Source: Pleurodeles waltl
Taxonomy: Eukaryota > Chordata > Amphibia > Caudata > Salamandridae
Assembly (NCBI RefSeq): GCF_031143425.1
Contig: NC_090439.1
Coordinates: forward strand, 647,157,465 to 647,221,464
Length of the DNA stretch: 64,000 nucleotides
Direction of reading: 5' to 3'
Shown here: one piece after another, positions 46,744 through 57,276 of the stretch
Position numbering within the stretch: position 1 is the stretch's first letter
Layout: each line of letters opens with the position of its first letter
Translations under genes and position numbers: made by a program
Notes under the pieces: generated by a model
What the model was told of the DNA's origin: nothing
What the model saw: only the letters and a program-made list of their open reading frames with translations
Databases searched by the model: none

Positions 46744-48141
46744 TGTTAACGCTGAGCTTGCTAATGAAATTAATAATGATTATTCCTGTATCCTGAGTGT
46801 TGAAATTGCAAAGAAAATGTAATGTAGGAAAAAAATAATGCACACATTTGAAGGTACGCCCACCAGAGTGGCCACGAGTGTTTACGAAGTGTACTTATTA
46901 ATGGCTTATTAATATGAAATGTTGAGCTTATGTTTGATTAATGTAGAAATATGTCATATTGAGGGTTATGCATTATGTATTAGCTTTATTAATTATAGGC
47001 CTTAACTTAGCGAGGTCTTGGCCTAGTTGCACGGCCTCATGTCAAGCTGCATTTCTTAGGGGTTTTATAAAAATGGATGCTTGGAGAATTAAATTGTGAT
47101 ATTCCACTGTGCTAACCAAGCGCTCTTAGCTAAAAGTCTTAATCATGAGAACTGCTTGCTAGGAGATGATGTATTTGCTCATGCAACAACGTTTAATGTA
47201 ATGTGTGTGAGACTGACTTTCTCAGGAGAAGACAATGAACTTACTGACTGGAGAATGAGCTGCAACAATATTGTTACCTGATGTGCGCAATGACGAGAAC
47301 GGAAGAGAACCAATCATCAACATGTGAACCATGTACTAGAAGAATTGTAGATGTGAGGGTTTAGTTTCATTGGATTAAATGTAAATATGCGATACGAATT
47401 TTGAACCAATAGGGACTTGGGAAGTAGTTTTAGGAAATCTAACTTAGCCAGGCTGCACTGACAAGACGAAACCAATAGCCCATTTTCTATCTTACTGCAA
47501 GGCTATTCTTTTCATGACTGTCTTGAGAAGAAACTTGCTTAACTTTATTGCTTAAAGAGACTTTGCTTTTTTGAGCTTTGATGCTGAATCCTGTTTTTAC
47601 AAATTTGTGTTGTCTAAGTTGTTTTGCATGAAGCTCAACCATGCTATTCCACTCTGATGTTGAGTTTTTCATTGATGAGGTTCGTTACATGCAATAATCG
47701 TTGATGTCTTTTCTTTGCTGAATCTAAGTGTATGTAATATCGTTTGTGCAGTTATTGTTATTAATTTGTACTGTAACCTTAGAATGTGTAGTAGCTCAAA
47801 CTTTGATTAGATTGCGATTCTTTCGCCGCTTTAGTCAGCCAGTGTTGTTTCTGTAGGTTTACCATTTGATTTTGAGATTGAGTTACATAAAATTAGCATT
47901 GTTAATATAGTCAAATAAACAATTTAACTTTAACATGAAGGTGAGGTTATTCATGACCGCAAAGTCACGGTGTGTGACAATTACTGACTCGTATTGACTA
48001 CTAATGTTATTTATTGTTGTTGGCTAGTGATTTCTGTATTTACGGGATATATGGTAGGAAAATCTCGAAGCGAGTCAAAAGGTTCATCAACCTATTTTCG
48101 TCTGCTTGTAAATTTACTTATTAAGGTCCAATGCTCTAACA
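46744..48141 (+). mobile_element. solo LTR, relative of the ERV-1 LTR, TAAT target duplication
   Basis: It starts TGTTAACGCTGAGC and ends GCTCTAACA. It aligns with the ERV-1 LTR in many blocks, such as TAGAAATATGTCATATTGAG, TTGGCCTAGTTGC, and near the end AAAAGGTTCATC and TTGTAAATTTACTTA. TAAT lies on both sides (46740-46743 and 48142-48145), a 4-bp duplication as made by gamma-like integrases. A lone LTR remains when the two LTRs of a provirus recombine. Confidence 0.9.
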
Positions 48142-48400
48142 TAATCCATTATCACTAAATCATCTGCATACATAAGGCAGCTGACATCTAAGCTCCCTAT
48201 TTTAGTGGAAAAGGAATTGTCCAGGGCACTAGGTATGTCCGTAAGGAATAGACACAATAAATGTAGGGGCAGGGTGGGGTGGAGGGATGGTCTAGGACAC
48301 ACCCCTTCCTTAGAATGCTTTCTATAGGGATTTTTTCCCGAGAGTATACACCTTGGTTTGCAACTTAGCAATATCATTCAATACTTATGTGGAAGGCCTG
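48142..48400 (-). pseudogene. LINE RT fragment with intact YADD, part upstream of the solo LTR
   Basis: The minus-strand reading of 48377-48142 gives LFLTDIPSAL and SCLMYADDLVIMDY, the RT palm and polymerase box. The solo LTR interrupts it 11 bases after the last codon of that box. Its other half lies at 45980-46743. Confidence 0.75.
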
Positions 48401-49859
48401 GTGTGTTCAACCAGAAAACAGAAACGATGCACCCAGAAAGCAATGTATGACATCAGGCCAGCCTTTCACCAAAAGGATAAGTAGCTCACTTATTTTTATA
48501 TTTGCTTATGCTATGTTCCTATGCATTGTAACAGAGTAGGTGCCAGCTCAGCTAGTCCACGCATCAACTCTGTCTTTACAGCTATTCATTGAATAGTGTG
48601 TTGAACCTGCATGTCCCACTACTTGTTGATGGCATTGTCCTCATCAACACTACCAGCTGCATTTGAGACTGGATGTTCTCATTGAATACAAGTACTAATT
48701 TGGCTATGAATACTCCAAATCAAAAATAATGATAGTTGGAAACATGAAAGTGAAAACAAGTAGTTTCTCTTTGCCCTACGGTATTTTAGACCAAGTGACA
48801 TTTTAATAATATTTGTGGATGAGGATTAAGTTTGCCTTGAAAGCGAGAGGTCATGCAATTATATCACCATTATCAGTAACTAAACTGCACAGAGGCATTT
48901 GTTTAAGTGGATGGGTAGCTTTACTTTAGCAACTGTAATGAAGATATATCAGGTAAAAGCCTTAAAAAGCAAAATACGGTTGATGGTAGTCATTGAATTG
49001 GTAACTCTCTAGAGACAGTAAATAGGTGTGTAAAATTGCTTGAAGCTTCCCCATTGTACATAAAACATGAAAGTTGTGTGTGGGGTAGTGTCCTCAGTAA
49101 TGAAAGCATGCAACATGGGTCCCCTTATATTAGATAAATATATGGTCAAAACAAAATCCCCAAAAACAGGGAGAGTCTTAAAAAACATAAAGCAACTAAA
49201 CCTGGTGTCAAAAAAGAAATCAGAACTATCGCCCATAAGTTTGAGCCATTGGTCTTCCAATTCACAAACAGCGCTGATAAGTGCATAAGAAGTGCCAACA
49301 TGAAAACTCACACATTACGAGGCAGAGCGAGCTATGTAAAAAACTGCACATCAAGGCTTTATGTTGTTCCTACTGTGACAACAGCTGAAATAGATCACAG
49401 TGTTCTCTTAGTATTAGACTTCATTGGTCCAGGTAGCCAGGACCAGACTGGGAACTGAAAGCAGACATCATAAAAAAATGATTAATCTAACTTCTGTTTT
49501 CACACACTGAACAAGCAGACATCCTCCAGTGATTTTGGGGGGGCAGTATATCTCCCCCCCCAAAGAAATATTTTCAAACGTGAACCCAAACTATACATAT
49601 TCTCTCAGCTCTTCTCCCTCCTACAAATCTCAACCCTTCTTCTTTTGTCAATTCAACTATTAACCCTCCTTTACCGCTCCTTCCACTTATCTATTTTTAC
49701 TTAGTTTTATCCCGAGATTCACAGTTTTGCCCTTCATTTTCTTCTGCTAGGTCCTCCTGCCCATTTTCCCCTCTGCTCAGGCCTTCACCTTTTATTTTCA
49801 CCTGCCAGTCCTTCCGTCTTCTTGCCCTACCCTCGGTCATCCAGCATCACTCCACTATC
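48401..49859. other. intergenic, no gene seen
   Basis: AT-rich with a pyrimidine-rich stretch at 49590-49860. The minus-strand ORF at 49009-49311 resembles nothing I know. Confidence 0.45.
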
Positions 49860-50935
49860 CTCATGTTCACTCCTTCCTCACTGGAAGAACACAGAGTCAG
49901 GCTTCAACCCTTCCCATCCAAACCAACAAAAGTCAGCTGTAGTGTCCCTCAGGGATCCTCCATGAGCCCACCACTCTTCAACATCTACATGGCCCCTTTT
50001 TCAGCCATCATCAGAGGACATGGATTGAACATCGTGTCATACGCTGATGGCACACAACTCATCATATCCCTCAATGAAGATCCGGACAACGCCATAAGGA
50101 ACTTTCACAAGGAATGAAAGCCATAGCCGCCTGCAGGATGAGGGAGAGCTGCCTCAAGCTCAACTCAAGACAAGCCAGAGTTCATCATTTTCGGAAACTC
50201 CACTTCAGCCTGGGATGACTCCTGGTGGCCCACATCACTCAGCGTCCCACCTACTCCGTCTGACCATGCCCACAACCTGGGAATCATCCTCGACTCCTTC
50301 CTAACAATGACCCGACAGGTTAATGCAGTCACCTCTTCCTGCTAGCTCACCCTCCTCTAACTCCGCAAAATCTTCTAGTGGATCCCGGACGACTGCCACA
50401 AGATAGTCACCCACGCCCTAGTCACAAGCAACCTCGACTACGGCAACACACTCTACGCCAGCACAATGACAAAGAACATCAGGAAACTACAATTCATCCA
50501 AAACGCCGCCCCCAGACTCATCCTGAACCTCCCCAGCCTGGAACACATCTCCCAAAACCCGAGACTCCTCCATTGGCTCCTGGTGGAGAAGTCAATTAAC
50601 TTCAAACTAACCACCCACACCTACAAGGCCCTTCACAACATCGGACCAGCCTAGCTGAATCATCGCATCTCTTTCCTTAACCCCACCAGACCCCTCCGAT
50701 CCAGCCAGAAGGCACTAGCCACCATTCCACGCATCTGGAAAATCACCATTGGAGGAAGATCTTTCACCTACCCCGCAGCCTGGAACAACCTACCCACGAA
50801 CCTCAGACAAAGCCTATCACTCGCCAGCTTCAGGAAGAACCTCAAGACATGGCTCTTCGCCCAGACCCTCCACCAGCTCCTTGAGACCCTCATGGGTGAG
50901 TAGTTGCGCTTTATAAAATAAACTGATTGATTGAT
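49860..50935 (+). mobile_element. 3' part of a CR1/L2-like LINE
   Basis: The RT end is readable in several frames: VPQGSSMSPPLFNIYMAP, then SYADGTQLIISL (YADD changed to YADG), LGIILDSFLTM, HALVTSNLDYGNTLYA, KLQFIQNAAPRLILNL and AAWNNLPTNLR. This order is typical of the CR1/L2 group. The 3' tail at 50880-50935 ends TTTATAAAATAAACTGATTG in a short ATTG repeat, a usual tail for these LINEs. The 5' part is missing. Confidence 0.85.
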
Positions 50936-51439
50936 TCACCCTTAACTGGTTCACTTTAACCTTCCTCTCTAGGTTTTCCGTTTTCATACATTGGTCTTTC
51001 AGAGACAGTCTAAAACCTTCATTGCCACTGCATTCTGCTCCGATCATCCTTAATTGTTCATCCACCCTACTGTCTGTGCATTAGAGCTTACCTGTCACTC
51101 AGAGTGCCCTACAATAGAAAGTCAGAGAAGTGTCCTATGTGAATCGATAATTACGTCAGCTCACACTTGGGCAATGTGTGGGCTGCAAGGTTGTTTCTCC
51201 CTAGTACAAACAGCCAAACTAGAATCACACAGGACAGTTGTTACAAGTGTTGTAGCCATTTCACCATAGATGTAAGGTGGCTTTGCAAATCAAACTGCAA
51301 AAAAAATGATGTTGCAGTGAGTGCCATAAAGTGAGACTAGACTAGCTGTACACAACACAGATAATCAGTATGACTATGAAAGCAGAAATAAAACCGAGTT
51401 AGGACTGTCAAGAATGTTTAAGACACAATAGGTCTGTGA

Positions 51440-51780
51440 GATCATCATTTTGCTAACTGTCGGAAATTACCATCTTTTGTGTTGTATTCTCCTGGATGTT
51501 TTCCCTTCTTTTGCTGAATCCATTTTAGTTGGCCATGGAACTCTGCACACTTTATTCCTGCTAACCTGTGATAAAGTGCCTGTGCCCTCGCTTTTAAACA
51601 TGGTAAAACTGGCACATACCCATTTGGCACATTTAATTTACTCATACGTGCCTAAGTACCATAAGGGTACTAACTGTACTTGGGGCATGTAAATTAAGTT
51701 CTATTAGTGTGCTGCAGCACTTATTGTGCCACCCACCTAATTAGCACTATAGGCACTTTTACATTACTATTTCAACGTTA
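51440..51780 (-). repeat. repeat family A, fragment in reverse orientation
   Basis: The reverse complement has AATGTGCCAAATGGGTATGT, CCAGTTTTACCATG and GTGCAGAGTTCCATGGCCAA, matching 39645-39800 of copy 1 in order. It is the 3' end of the family, ending in the A tract at 51780-51803 (plus strand). Confidence 0.6.
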
Positions 51781-51803
51781 AAAAAAAAAAAAAAAAAAAA
51801 AAA
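51780..51803. repeat. A24 tract
   Basis: Twenty-four adenines in a row. In the orientation of the neighbouring repeat fragment it reads as a T run. Confidence 0.95.
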
Positions 51804-52309
51804 CACCACAGGATGGCCTGGAGGCAGTGCCCAGCCCATTCCTTAGTTTCAAATGATTTCTACTCTGTCACTGGCAGATGCAGCTCACACCTAGGTCTTT
51901 CTGTTTGGTCTTGCTTGGCTCCTGTGAGAAAGGCTAGCTTTACTAGGCACAAGATGAGATAGTGCGACCACTTTTACTGCTTGTGAGCCATAAAATGGCT
52001 CGTCTCTCGTTTTGTATTGACACCAGAACTTCCACTCATAATGCCATAGTTCTGGCTGTGCATTAAACTATGTGCGATTTATTTATGTAACTGCAAGTCA
52101 TTAATCTTCTTTCACCGTCTCTAAAATTTGAACATGTAATTCAGTCTTGCTTGGCACCACGTGGTTGTCAAAGAGTTGAAAACGATTAATAAATCGTAAT
52201 TTGTCCACTATATGGGCACGATAGAAAGGAGATGGACCGGGCCTGTGTATACAGGTGAGAGAGAACCAAGGAAAAAAGCTAGTAAGAACGCACGTTTCAG
52301 TGTCTTTTT

Positions 52310-52315
52310 TTTATT
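52310..52315 (-). promoter_or_regulatory. MOS poly(A) signal
   Basis: AATAAA on the minus strand, about 314 bases after the MOS stop codon. It is the nearest downstream match and follows a cluster of cytoplasmic polyadenylation elements. A second AATAAA lies further off near 52085. Confidence 0.6.
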
Positions 52316-52375
52316 ATTACTAATACAAGGTTGTTCTTTTTCACTCTCTTCGTTATATTCAGAAAACCCCAAAAA

Positions 52376-52453
52376 ATAAAATAAAGAAAATACAAGCAAT
52401 AAAAAGTGTGCCAGTAAACGTCATATACAACCATGAATAAAAATAAATAAAAA
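52376..52453 (-). promoter_or_regulatory. cytoplasmic polyadenylation elements of MOS
   Basis: Minus-strand TTTTTAT occurs at 52399-52405, 52437-52443 and 52447-52453, and TTTTAT at 52376-52381. All lie 61-143 bases upstream of the AATAAA. CPEB binds UUUUUAU-type elements in vertebrate mos mRNA and controls its polyadenylation at oocyte maturation. Here the assignment rests on sequence and position only. Confidence 0.6.
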
Positions 52454-52571
52454 TATATTAATCTGAAGATCGTATTTAACAATTGTTTATGTTTTACAAA
52501 GGCCTCAAGATAGGCGCAAATGCGTATGCACTGTCACAACAGTTGTTCTGTAAGTGCTTGCTCCTTAAGTG

Positions 52572-52576
52572 ACTAT
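52572..52576 (-). promoter_or_regulatory. Musashi-type element in the MOS 3'UTR
   Basis: AUAGU on the minus strand, about 53 bases after the stop codon, fits the Musashi site (A or G, one to three U, AGU) known from frog mos mRNA for early translation. A five-base match is weak evidence alone. Confidence 0.4.
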
Positions 52577-52628
52577 GTCACTGACACAGGCCATTATACC
52601 CATGGGAGTCAGTAACAGTCTAGTAGTG

Positions 52629-53753
52629 TCAGCCAGGAGGGTCAGAGTCGGCGCTGTCAGTTAAACGGAAGGGCTGCCCGAACGGCCCTGGGTCGTGTAT
52701 GCCGTTGAGCTCCTCGAGAAGCTGTTTGGCCCCGGGCCTCTCCTCGGGCTTCGCTGCCCAGCAACGTTCGATGATGCCTTTGAATGGGGCTCCTCGGGCC
52801 CCGGGGCAGCTGAATGAGGGCCCGGTAAGGGACGGCCGCAGGTGATAGGCGACCACGGCGTAGAGCACATACTGCCTTTCCCCTCCGGTAAAGGGCGTCT
52901 CGCGGCTCACCATCTGCCACAAGGTAACGGCGAAGGAGTAAATGTCCGACTTGCGGGTGGCGGGCAGGCCGCGCAGTAGCTCGGGGGCGCGGTGAGTGTA
53001 GGTGCCGCCAATCTGGCAAGCGGTGGCGGGATGAGCGCGGGCCTCGCGGTGCTGCAGGCGCAGCGAGCAGCCGAAGTCTCCGATCTTGCAGCAGGTGTAG
53101 ATACCTTGTCGAGCCAGCAGTACGTTGGCGGGCTTCAGGTCCAAGTGCACGATGCTGTGAGAGTGTAAGAAGCTCAGGCCGCGGGCCACATCGCGGGCAT
53201 AACGGAGGCAGATGGCGGCGCCGGTTCCGATTTCCCAAAGCTGCCCCTCTGCGTCGTAGGCCGATTCGGGGGTTTGGTTACTATAGATTGCATGGTGCAA
53301 GGTGCAGCTGCCCGCGTACTCCATGATAACGGCGCCAAGGTTGTCGGGGTCCTCTGGGCCGCAAGGGCCGGCCGCCAGCACCCGCACTAGGTTATCGTGG
53401 CGGGGTAGCTGCGCGACGTTCAGTTCGGCCCAAAAGCTCCTCCTGGAGGCCAGACGGTTTCTGGCACAGCGCTTCACCTTTTTCACCGCTACCGTTTCGC
53501 CATTATAAGTTGCCCGGTAGACGTGTCCAAAACCTCCGGCCCCCAGAGGCTCCAGTAGACACACTTCGGACCAGTTGATGGAGCACCAAGCCAGGCGTGG
53601 GGGTAGGCGACGCTCCCGGCCAGCTGAGGTGGATACAGACAGCGGGCCGCCCTTGCGGAAGAGAACGAGCGGGCTGCTGCTGTAGGCACGCGGCTCCACC
53701 GATGGTGAGCATTCCCGCGAGAGAAAGCGCTCAACTGGTACAGGGGACGGCAT
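52629..53753 (-). CDS. mos: MOS proto-oncogene serine/threonine kinase (intronless)
   Basis: A single 374-codon frame encodes the complete kinase. MOS activates MEK1 in oocytes, feeding the MAPK cascade that holds eggs in meiosis II (cytostatic factor). The N-terminus MPSPVPVERF has the family's Ser3, which controls stability. The kinase has GAGGFGHV (71-78), VAVKKV (Lys91), Glu110, HLDLKPANV (203-211), DFG (226-228) and RAPE (255-258). The family is intronless and about 345-360 residues; this copy is a little longer, partly through an insert near 157-178. GC content is far above its surroundings. No defect is seen. Plus-strand and other minus-strand ORFs inside it are shadows. Confidence 0.97.
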   Translation of the reverse strand: MPSPVPVERFLSRECSPSVEPRAYSSSPLVLFRKGGPLSVSTSAGRERRLPPRLAWCSINWSEVCLLEPLGAGGFGHVYRATYNGETVAVKKVKRCARNRLASRRSFWAELNVAQLPRHDNLVRVLAAGPCGPEDPDNLGAVIMEYAGSCTLHHAIYSNQTPESAYDAEGQLWEIGTGAAICLRYARDVARGLSFLHSHSIVHLDLKPANVLLARQGIYTCCKIGDFGCSLRLQHREARAHPATACQIGGTYTHRAPELLRGLPATRKSDIYSFAVTLWQMVSRETPFTGGERQYVLYAVVAYHLRPSLTGPSFSCPGARGAPFKGIIERCWAAKPEERPGAKQLLEELNGIHDPGPFGQPFRLTDSADSDPPG

Positions 53754-53978
53754 AATGTTTCAGAATAGTGTGCGCGTTACAGTCCTTCCACTTTACTTCA
53801 TCGTAACGTACACGGAGGCGCCATTTAGTCTACGCGCTGAGGGAGGGCCCCGTGCTGCGCAACAACAAGAGACAGCTGGAATCACTTGTTACAGAGGTTA
53901 ACCCCACCATGCGGCCTGCTCCCGAAATAATATTTATGTCTTGATTTTAACGAGACCCCCCTCATCATCTTTTCAAGG

Positions 53979-54200
53979 GCCATAAATCACTTAGTCATAT
54001 CTCTTTGACATTAATCGCATTCAGACCAAAACTCTGGGTCGGTCATATATCAATTTGAATTTTGCGAATTACAGGTCATGTCATAAATCATTTTACATTT
54101 ATGCAAATCAATGGTCATAAATCCTTGCTTAGAGGTTATCATAAATCAAGTATTTTGTACTCCAGATGCCCATAAATCACTTAGCTATAAATCATTCAAA
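53979..54200. promoter_or_regulatory. repeated TGATTTATG motif upstream of MOS
   Basis: CATAAATCA-type words occur near 53981, 54082, 54115 (CATAAATCC), 54139 and 54170, plus TATAAATCA near 54185. Two are part of a longer match (CATAAATCACTTAG). On the MOS strand these read TGATTTATG, close to the PBX-HOX consensus TGATTNAT. They lie 230-450 bp upstream of the MOS start codon. They may be a decayed simple repeat. Confidence 0.35.
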
Positions 54201-54529
54201 CTGTTAGTTCTTTGAGTATATTTTTCTTGGTGCTGGCCTTTGTCCTTTTGTGTAGGGTGTACTCTTTTACCTTTAGGCAACTCGGTACATTTGATAACTC
54301 CTTGAGTCCAGCCCTCCAATGGACCTGGGCTCCGAGCTCCATGTTTCACTTACCCCCTCCAATGACTACCTTACCCTGCCATCAGGCATCCCAAGGTAAG
54401 TAGCCCTGCCACCCACTGAGATGGGTGGCCTCTCCATCCTCTTTAACATTCTTTTCTGCCATGCTGGCTGTGGGTTATCGCCCATAGGCAGCTCCCCTCC
54501 AATTCAGTACCTTTTATTCACATCCTACT

Positions 54530-55076
54530 AGCTGCATAGCTTCCCAAAGGTTGGCCCAGAAGACTTCCATCCCTTCTGTAGACAGGTGTATCCCGTCGTC
54601 ATTGTAGTACTCTGGCCTCTGTAGGTTGATTAGGTCATGCCGGATGCTGTCCCATCCGTTGGAAAAACAGAATTTTTAACTTCCACATTGTTTCTTTCTT
54701 AACTTGTCTAAAGCTTGTGCCGACTTGGCCCCCCTCCAATTCGGCCTTGGCAAAATCTCTGACCAGATCAACATTGTGTTGCCGAGACGCCTTGCTATCA
54801 AAATTATATTCCCCCGATGCGTTCAAGGAGCTCTCTCCTGCCTAGCTGTGCGAGGTTGTTGCCTCCCAGGTGTATGATTATCATGTCTGGCTTACACTGC
54901 AATGAAACCAGCAATTTCTCAAGTGTTGGCTTTAGGTGCTCCCACTTCATGCCTGGCATCCTGAACCATTTAATGTCTGTCCACTGGGGACAGAGTTCCC
55001 TCCGGGTTCTCCGCACAAACGAGTGACCGACACCCATATTTTTTTTGTCTAATACCTGTAGGTGAAGCAAGTGCAA
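54530..55076 (-). pseudogene. SGNH hydrolase of the Ngaro-like element
   Basis: The frame 55076-54804 has GVGHSFVRR (block I, GHS in place of GDS) and IIHLGGNNLAQ (block III, Gly and Asn). After a frame change, DGIHLSTEG (54583-54597 for DGIHL) supplies the D-x-x-H of block V. The order and spacing fit the SGNH esterase fold. Its role in transposition is not known. Frame breaks inactivate it. Confidence 0.75.
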
Positions 55077-55159
55077 GAATGTCAGGCTCTTGTTTCCCCT
55101 TGCCCCAGCCTTTCCCCTGTGTCCTAGCTCCTCTATAATGGAGTGGCTCTAGTTGGTGT

Positions 55160-56088
55160 GGGATGATCTACTTCTGCCCTGGTTGCTGCCTTCTGATGTA
55201 GCTTCTGTAGGCGTTGGAGCTCAATCTCCCAATTGCCTTGATGCCTGTTGCTGGATCCCCTTCTGTACCGCTGCTGTTGTTGCCCCTATCCGTAATAAAT
55301 GTGTGCCAAAATCATCTGCTTGCAGTCCTGCTCTGGTCAGCGCCCTCTTTAGTATTGACTTCAGCTGGAAAGTGCTCACGTAGTCACTGTTGTTGTGTAT
55401 AATTAGCACCCCATCCCCGGTTGGCCTTTGCCCTAAATAAATCTGTACTTTGCATACCAGGCATAATTCTTGCTTATCCAGACATCTTAGCTCCACTGCG
55501 GCCCCCTTACCCATTTGGTCAGTCTTGGATCTCCTCAGTAGAACTTGGATCTGCCTTGTGCCTATGCGTATGCCCTGGCTCTGCAGGCATGTGTAAGGAC
55601 ACCCATGCTTGGAAGGGTTCACCAGCTCACTTAACCGAAAAGCCCCCAAAAATGCTAGCGTAAATGCTGTATTGAACAGCATGCTCTCAAAGTTGTCTAA
55701 GCATATTGCGCCCAAGACCCACACCAGCTGCTTTAGGGTGTTGAATTTGATTGGCTGCCTTGTGTCCTCTGTGGGACCTTCCAGTCTGCGCCATCCTTTC
55801 ATTGCTGCCCTTATATAGTGTGAACCTATGGGGTTCTGCCCCGATGTGATTTTGCTGAAATGTGCTACTGCCGTCAGGTGCACTTTTCGCCCATAACTTT
55901 GACTTCCTTTTCAGAAATGCCCACTGTATAAATTTCGCTATCGCTCTACCTGACTCCTCGTGGTTCTCAAATGCTTTTAGCCCTGTTACCTCCTGCACTA
56001 TTCTTGCATATGGTGCATATCGGCTTGCTGTCTTTGGGGCTAGTGCATGTTCTATCAGATGGGACAGGCCCCCTTCACCAGCCCCCAT
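55160..56088 (-). pseudogene. tyrosine recombinase of the Ngaro-like element
   Basis: The N-terminal part is in 56088-55687 (KTASRYAPYARIVQEV). The catalytic part, 55883-55221, has Arg in GAFRLSELV (residue 83), Lys in RRSKTDQ (120), and His and Arg in FGTHLLRIGATTAA (195 and 198). The nucleophilic Tyr lies in a shifted frame at about 55190 (NAYRSYIRR). This enzyme would insert circular DNA by strand exchange. It is broken by frameshifts near 55870 and 55222. Confidence 0.88.
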
Positions 56089-56407
56089 AGGCTGTTTGGA
56101 ACTGAGTCATCTCCTGCTCTGCTCTCGCTGGCAAACTCCTGAATTTCTCCATCTGGAAGCGATAGAGTGCATCTGCTTTAGCGTTATTTATTCCTGGGAC
56201 GTGCCTTGCCCTAACGTCCCGATTGCTTGCTAGTTGCATTTTTACCAGGAGCCTCAGCGATCTTAGTACCCATGGGCAATGTGCGGTTCCCCTGTTAATC
56301 GCCTGAACTGCCCCTTGGTTTTCTGACCACAGCCTGGTCTTCATGCCCTTCAGCTGCTCCTGCCAAATACTTAGGGCCACCACAATGGGGAACAGCTTGA
56401 GGAGCAT
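56075..56407 (-). pseudogene. RNase H of the Ngaro-like element
   Basis: The 110-codon frame has LFPIVVALSIWQEQL, LWSENQGAVQAINRGTA, VRARHVPGINNAKADALYRF and the end near the recombinase. WSENQ carries Glu where WSDNQ is usual in DIRS-type RNase H. Confidence 0.85.
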
Positions 56408-57055
56408 GATGTTCTTGGTCAGGCCTGCTGCATGCCATTCTCGGGGCCACTTTTTGGCGCACCTTCTCTTCTTAAGTATTGCCCCAAAGCCTATGCTGCC
56501 AGCCGCGCAAGTTTATAGCTCGATTTGTTTCACTGCCACCCAACATTCCTTCCATACCAAAGTCCAGTTAAAATCCTTTACGAATGTTAGCCATGTCTTT
56601 AGGTCCTCTTTCAGTCCAGAGCCCAGCCTAGCTTGGTGATGCTTCTTCAGAAGCCCCTTTGTCAAGTGCATGAGTCGTCTAGCGAACACCCTCCTTGCTG
56701 GGATGACTCGTGCTGCAAACTTAGCTTACCAATCAAACTTTGTGGTGCGCCCAGGGTGGCTTTTTGTTTGCCCAATAGCTGCTGAATGTCCTTACTCATG
56801 TTGTACCTTTTCGCAGTGCATGCTAGATGTGCCTGCTCTGGAGTCCAACTAAATGCCTAATAATCTGTCAGCAGTACCCCCAATTCTGCTGGCAGGATCT
56901 GGAAAGACCTCAGTAAATCGCCACATTCTGGACCGTTGGGCTGCCCAGCAAATAGGAAATCATCTAAATAGTGCAGCTTACCGCCTTTTAGGTGTCGCTT
57001 ATGCAGGGTCCCCTCTAGGAAGGTGCTCAAATGCTCGAAATATGTACATGATTTG
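56408..57055 (-). pseudogene. RT of the Ngaro-like element, second half only
   Basis: The polymerase box reads LHYLDDFLFAGQ (about 56950-56985). It is followed by sequence fitting the thumb (SWTPEQAHLACTAKRYNMS, IQQLLGKQKATLGAPQSLIGKL). Only about 25 residues precede the box, so the first half of RT is gone. Stops occur after it. Confidence 0.75.
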
Positions 57056-57059
57056 TTTT

Positions 57060-57137
57060 TCTACCAGGAGCCTCGGTGATCTTCGTACCCATGGGCAATG
57101 TGCAGCTCTGTTGTTATCGCCTGAACTACCCCTTAGG
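57060..57137 (-). repeat. stray copy of an RNase H segment
   Basis: It matches 56242-56317 over about 76 bp (ACCAGGAGCCTC, TACCCATGGGCAATGTGC, ATCGCCTGAACT, CCCCTT) at roughly 85-90% identity by eye. It lies between gag and RT, where the first half of RT should be. Confidence 0.8.
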
Positions 57138-57276
57138 TGATATTACCAGGTCCGGGGGCCCGCCTCATTTCAAAGGGCCTTAAACCCTCCCAGCTGTTTC
57201 TCTCTCTTTTTTTTTTTTTCTCTTAATATCTTAGAGAGCTGACTTGCTGAGCACAAATTCTTTGTCTCTCTGCTCT

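Noticed and set aside
52657..53238. 193-codon Arg- and Pro-rich frame inside MOS
   Set aside because: It is another frame of the MOS gene, kept open by high GC content.
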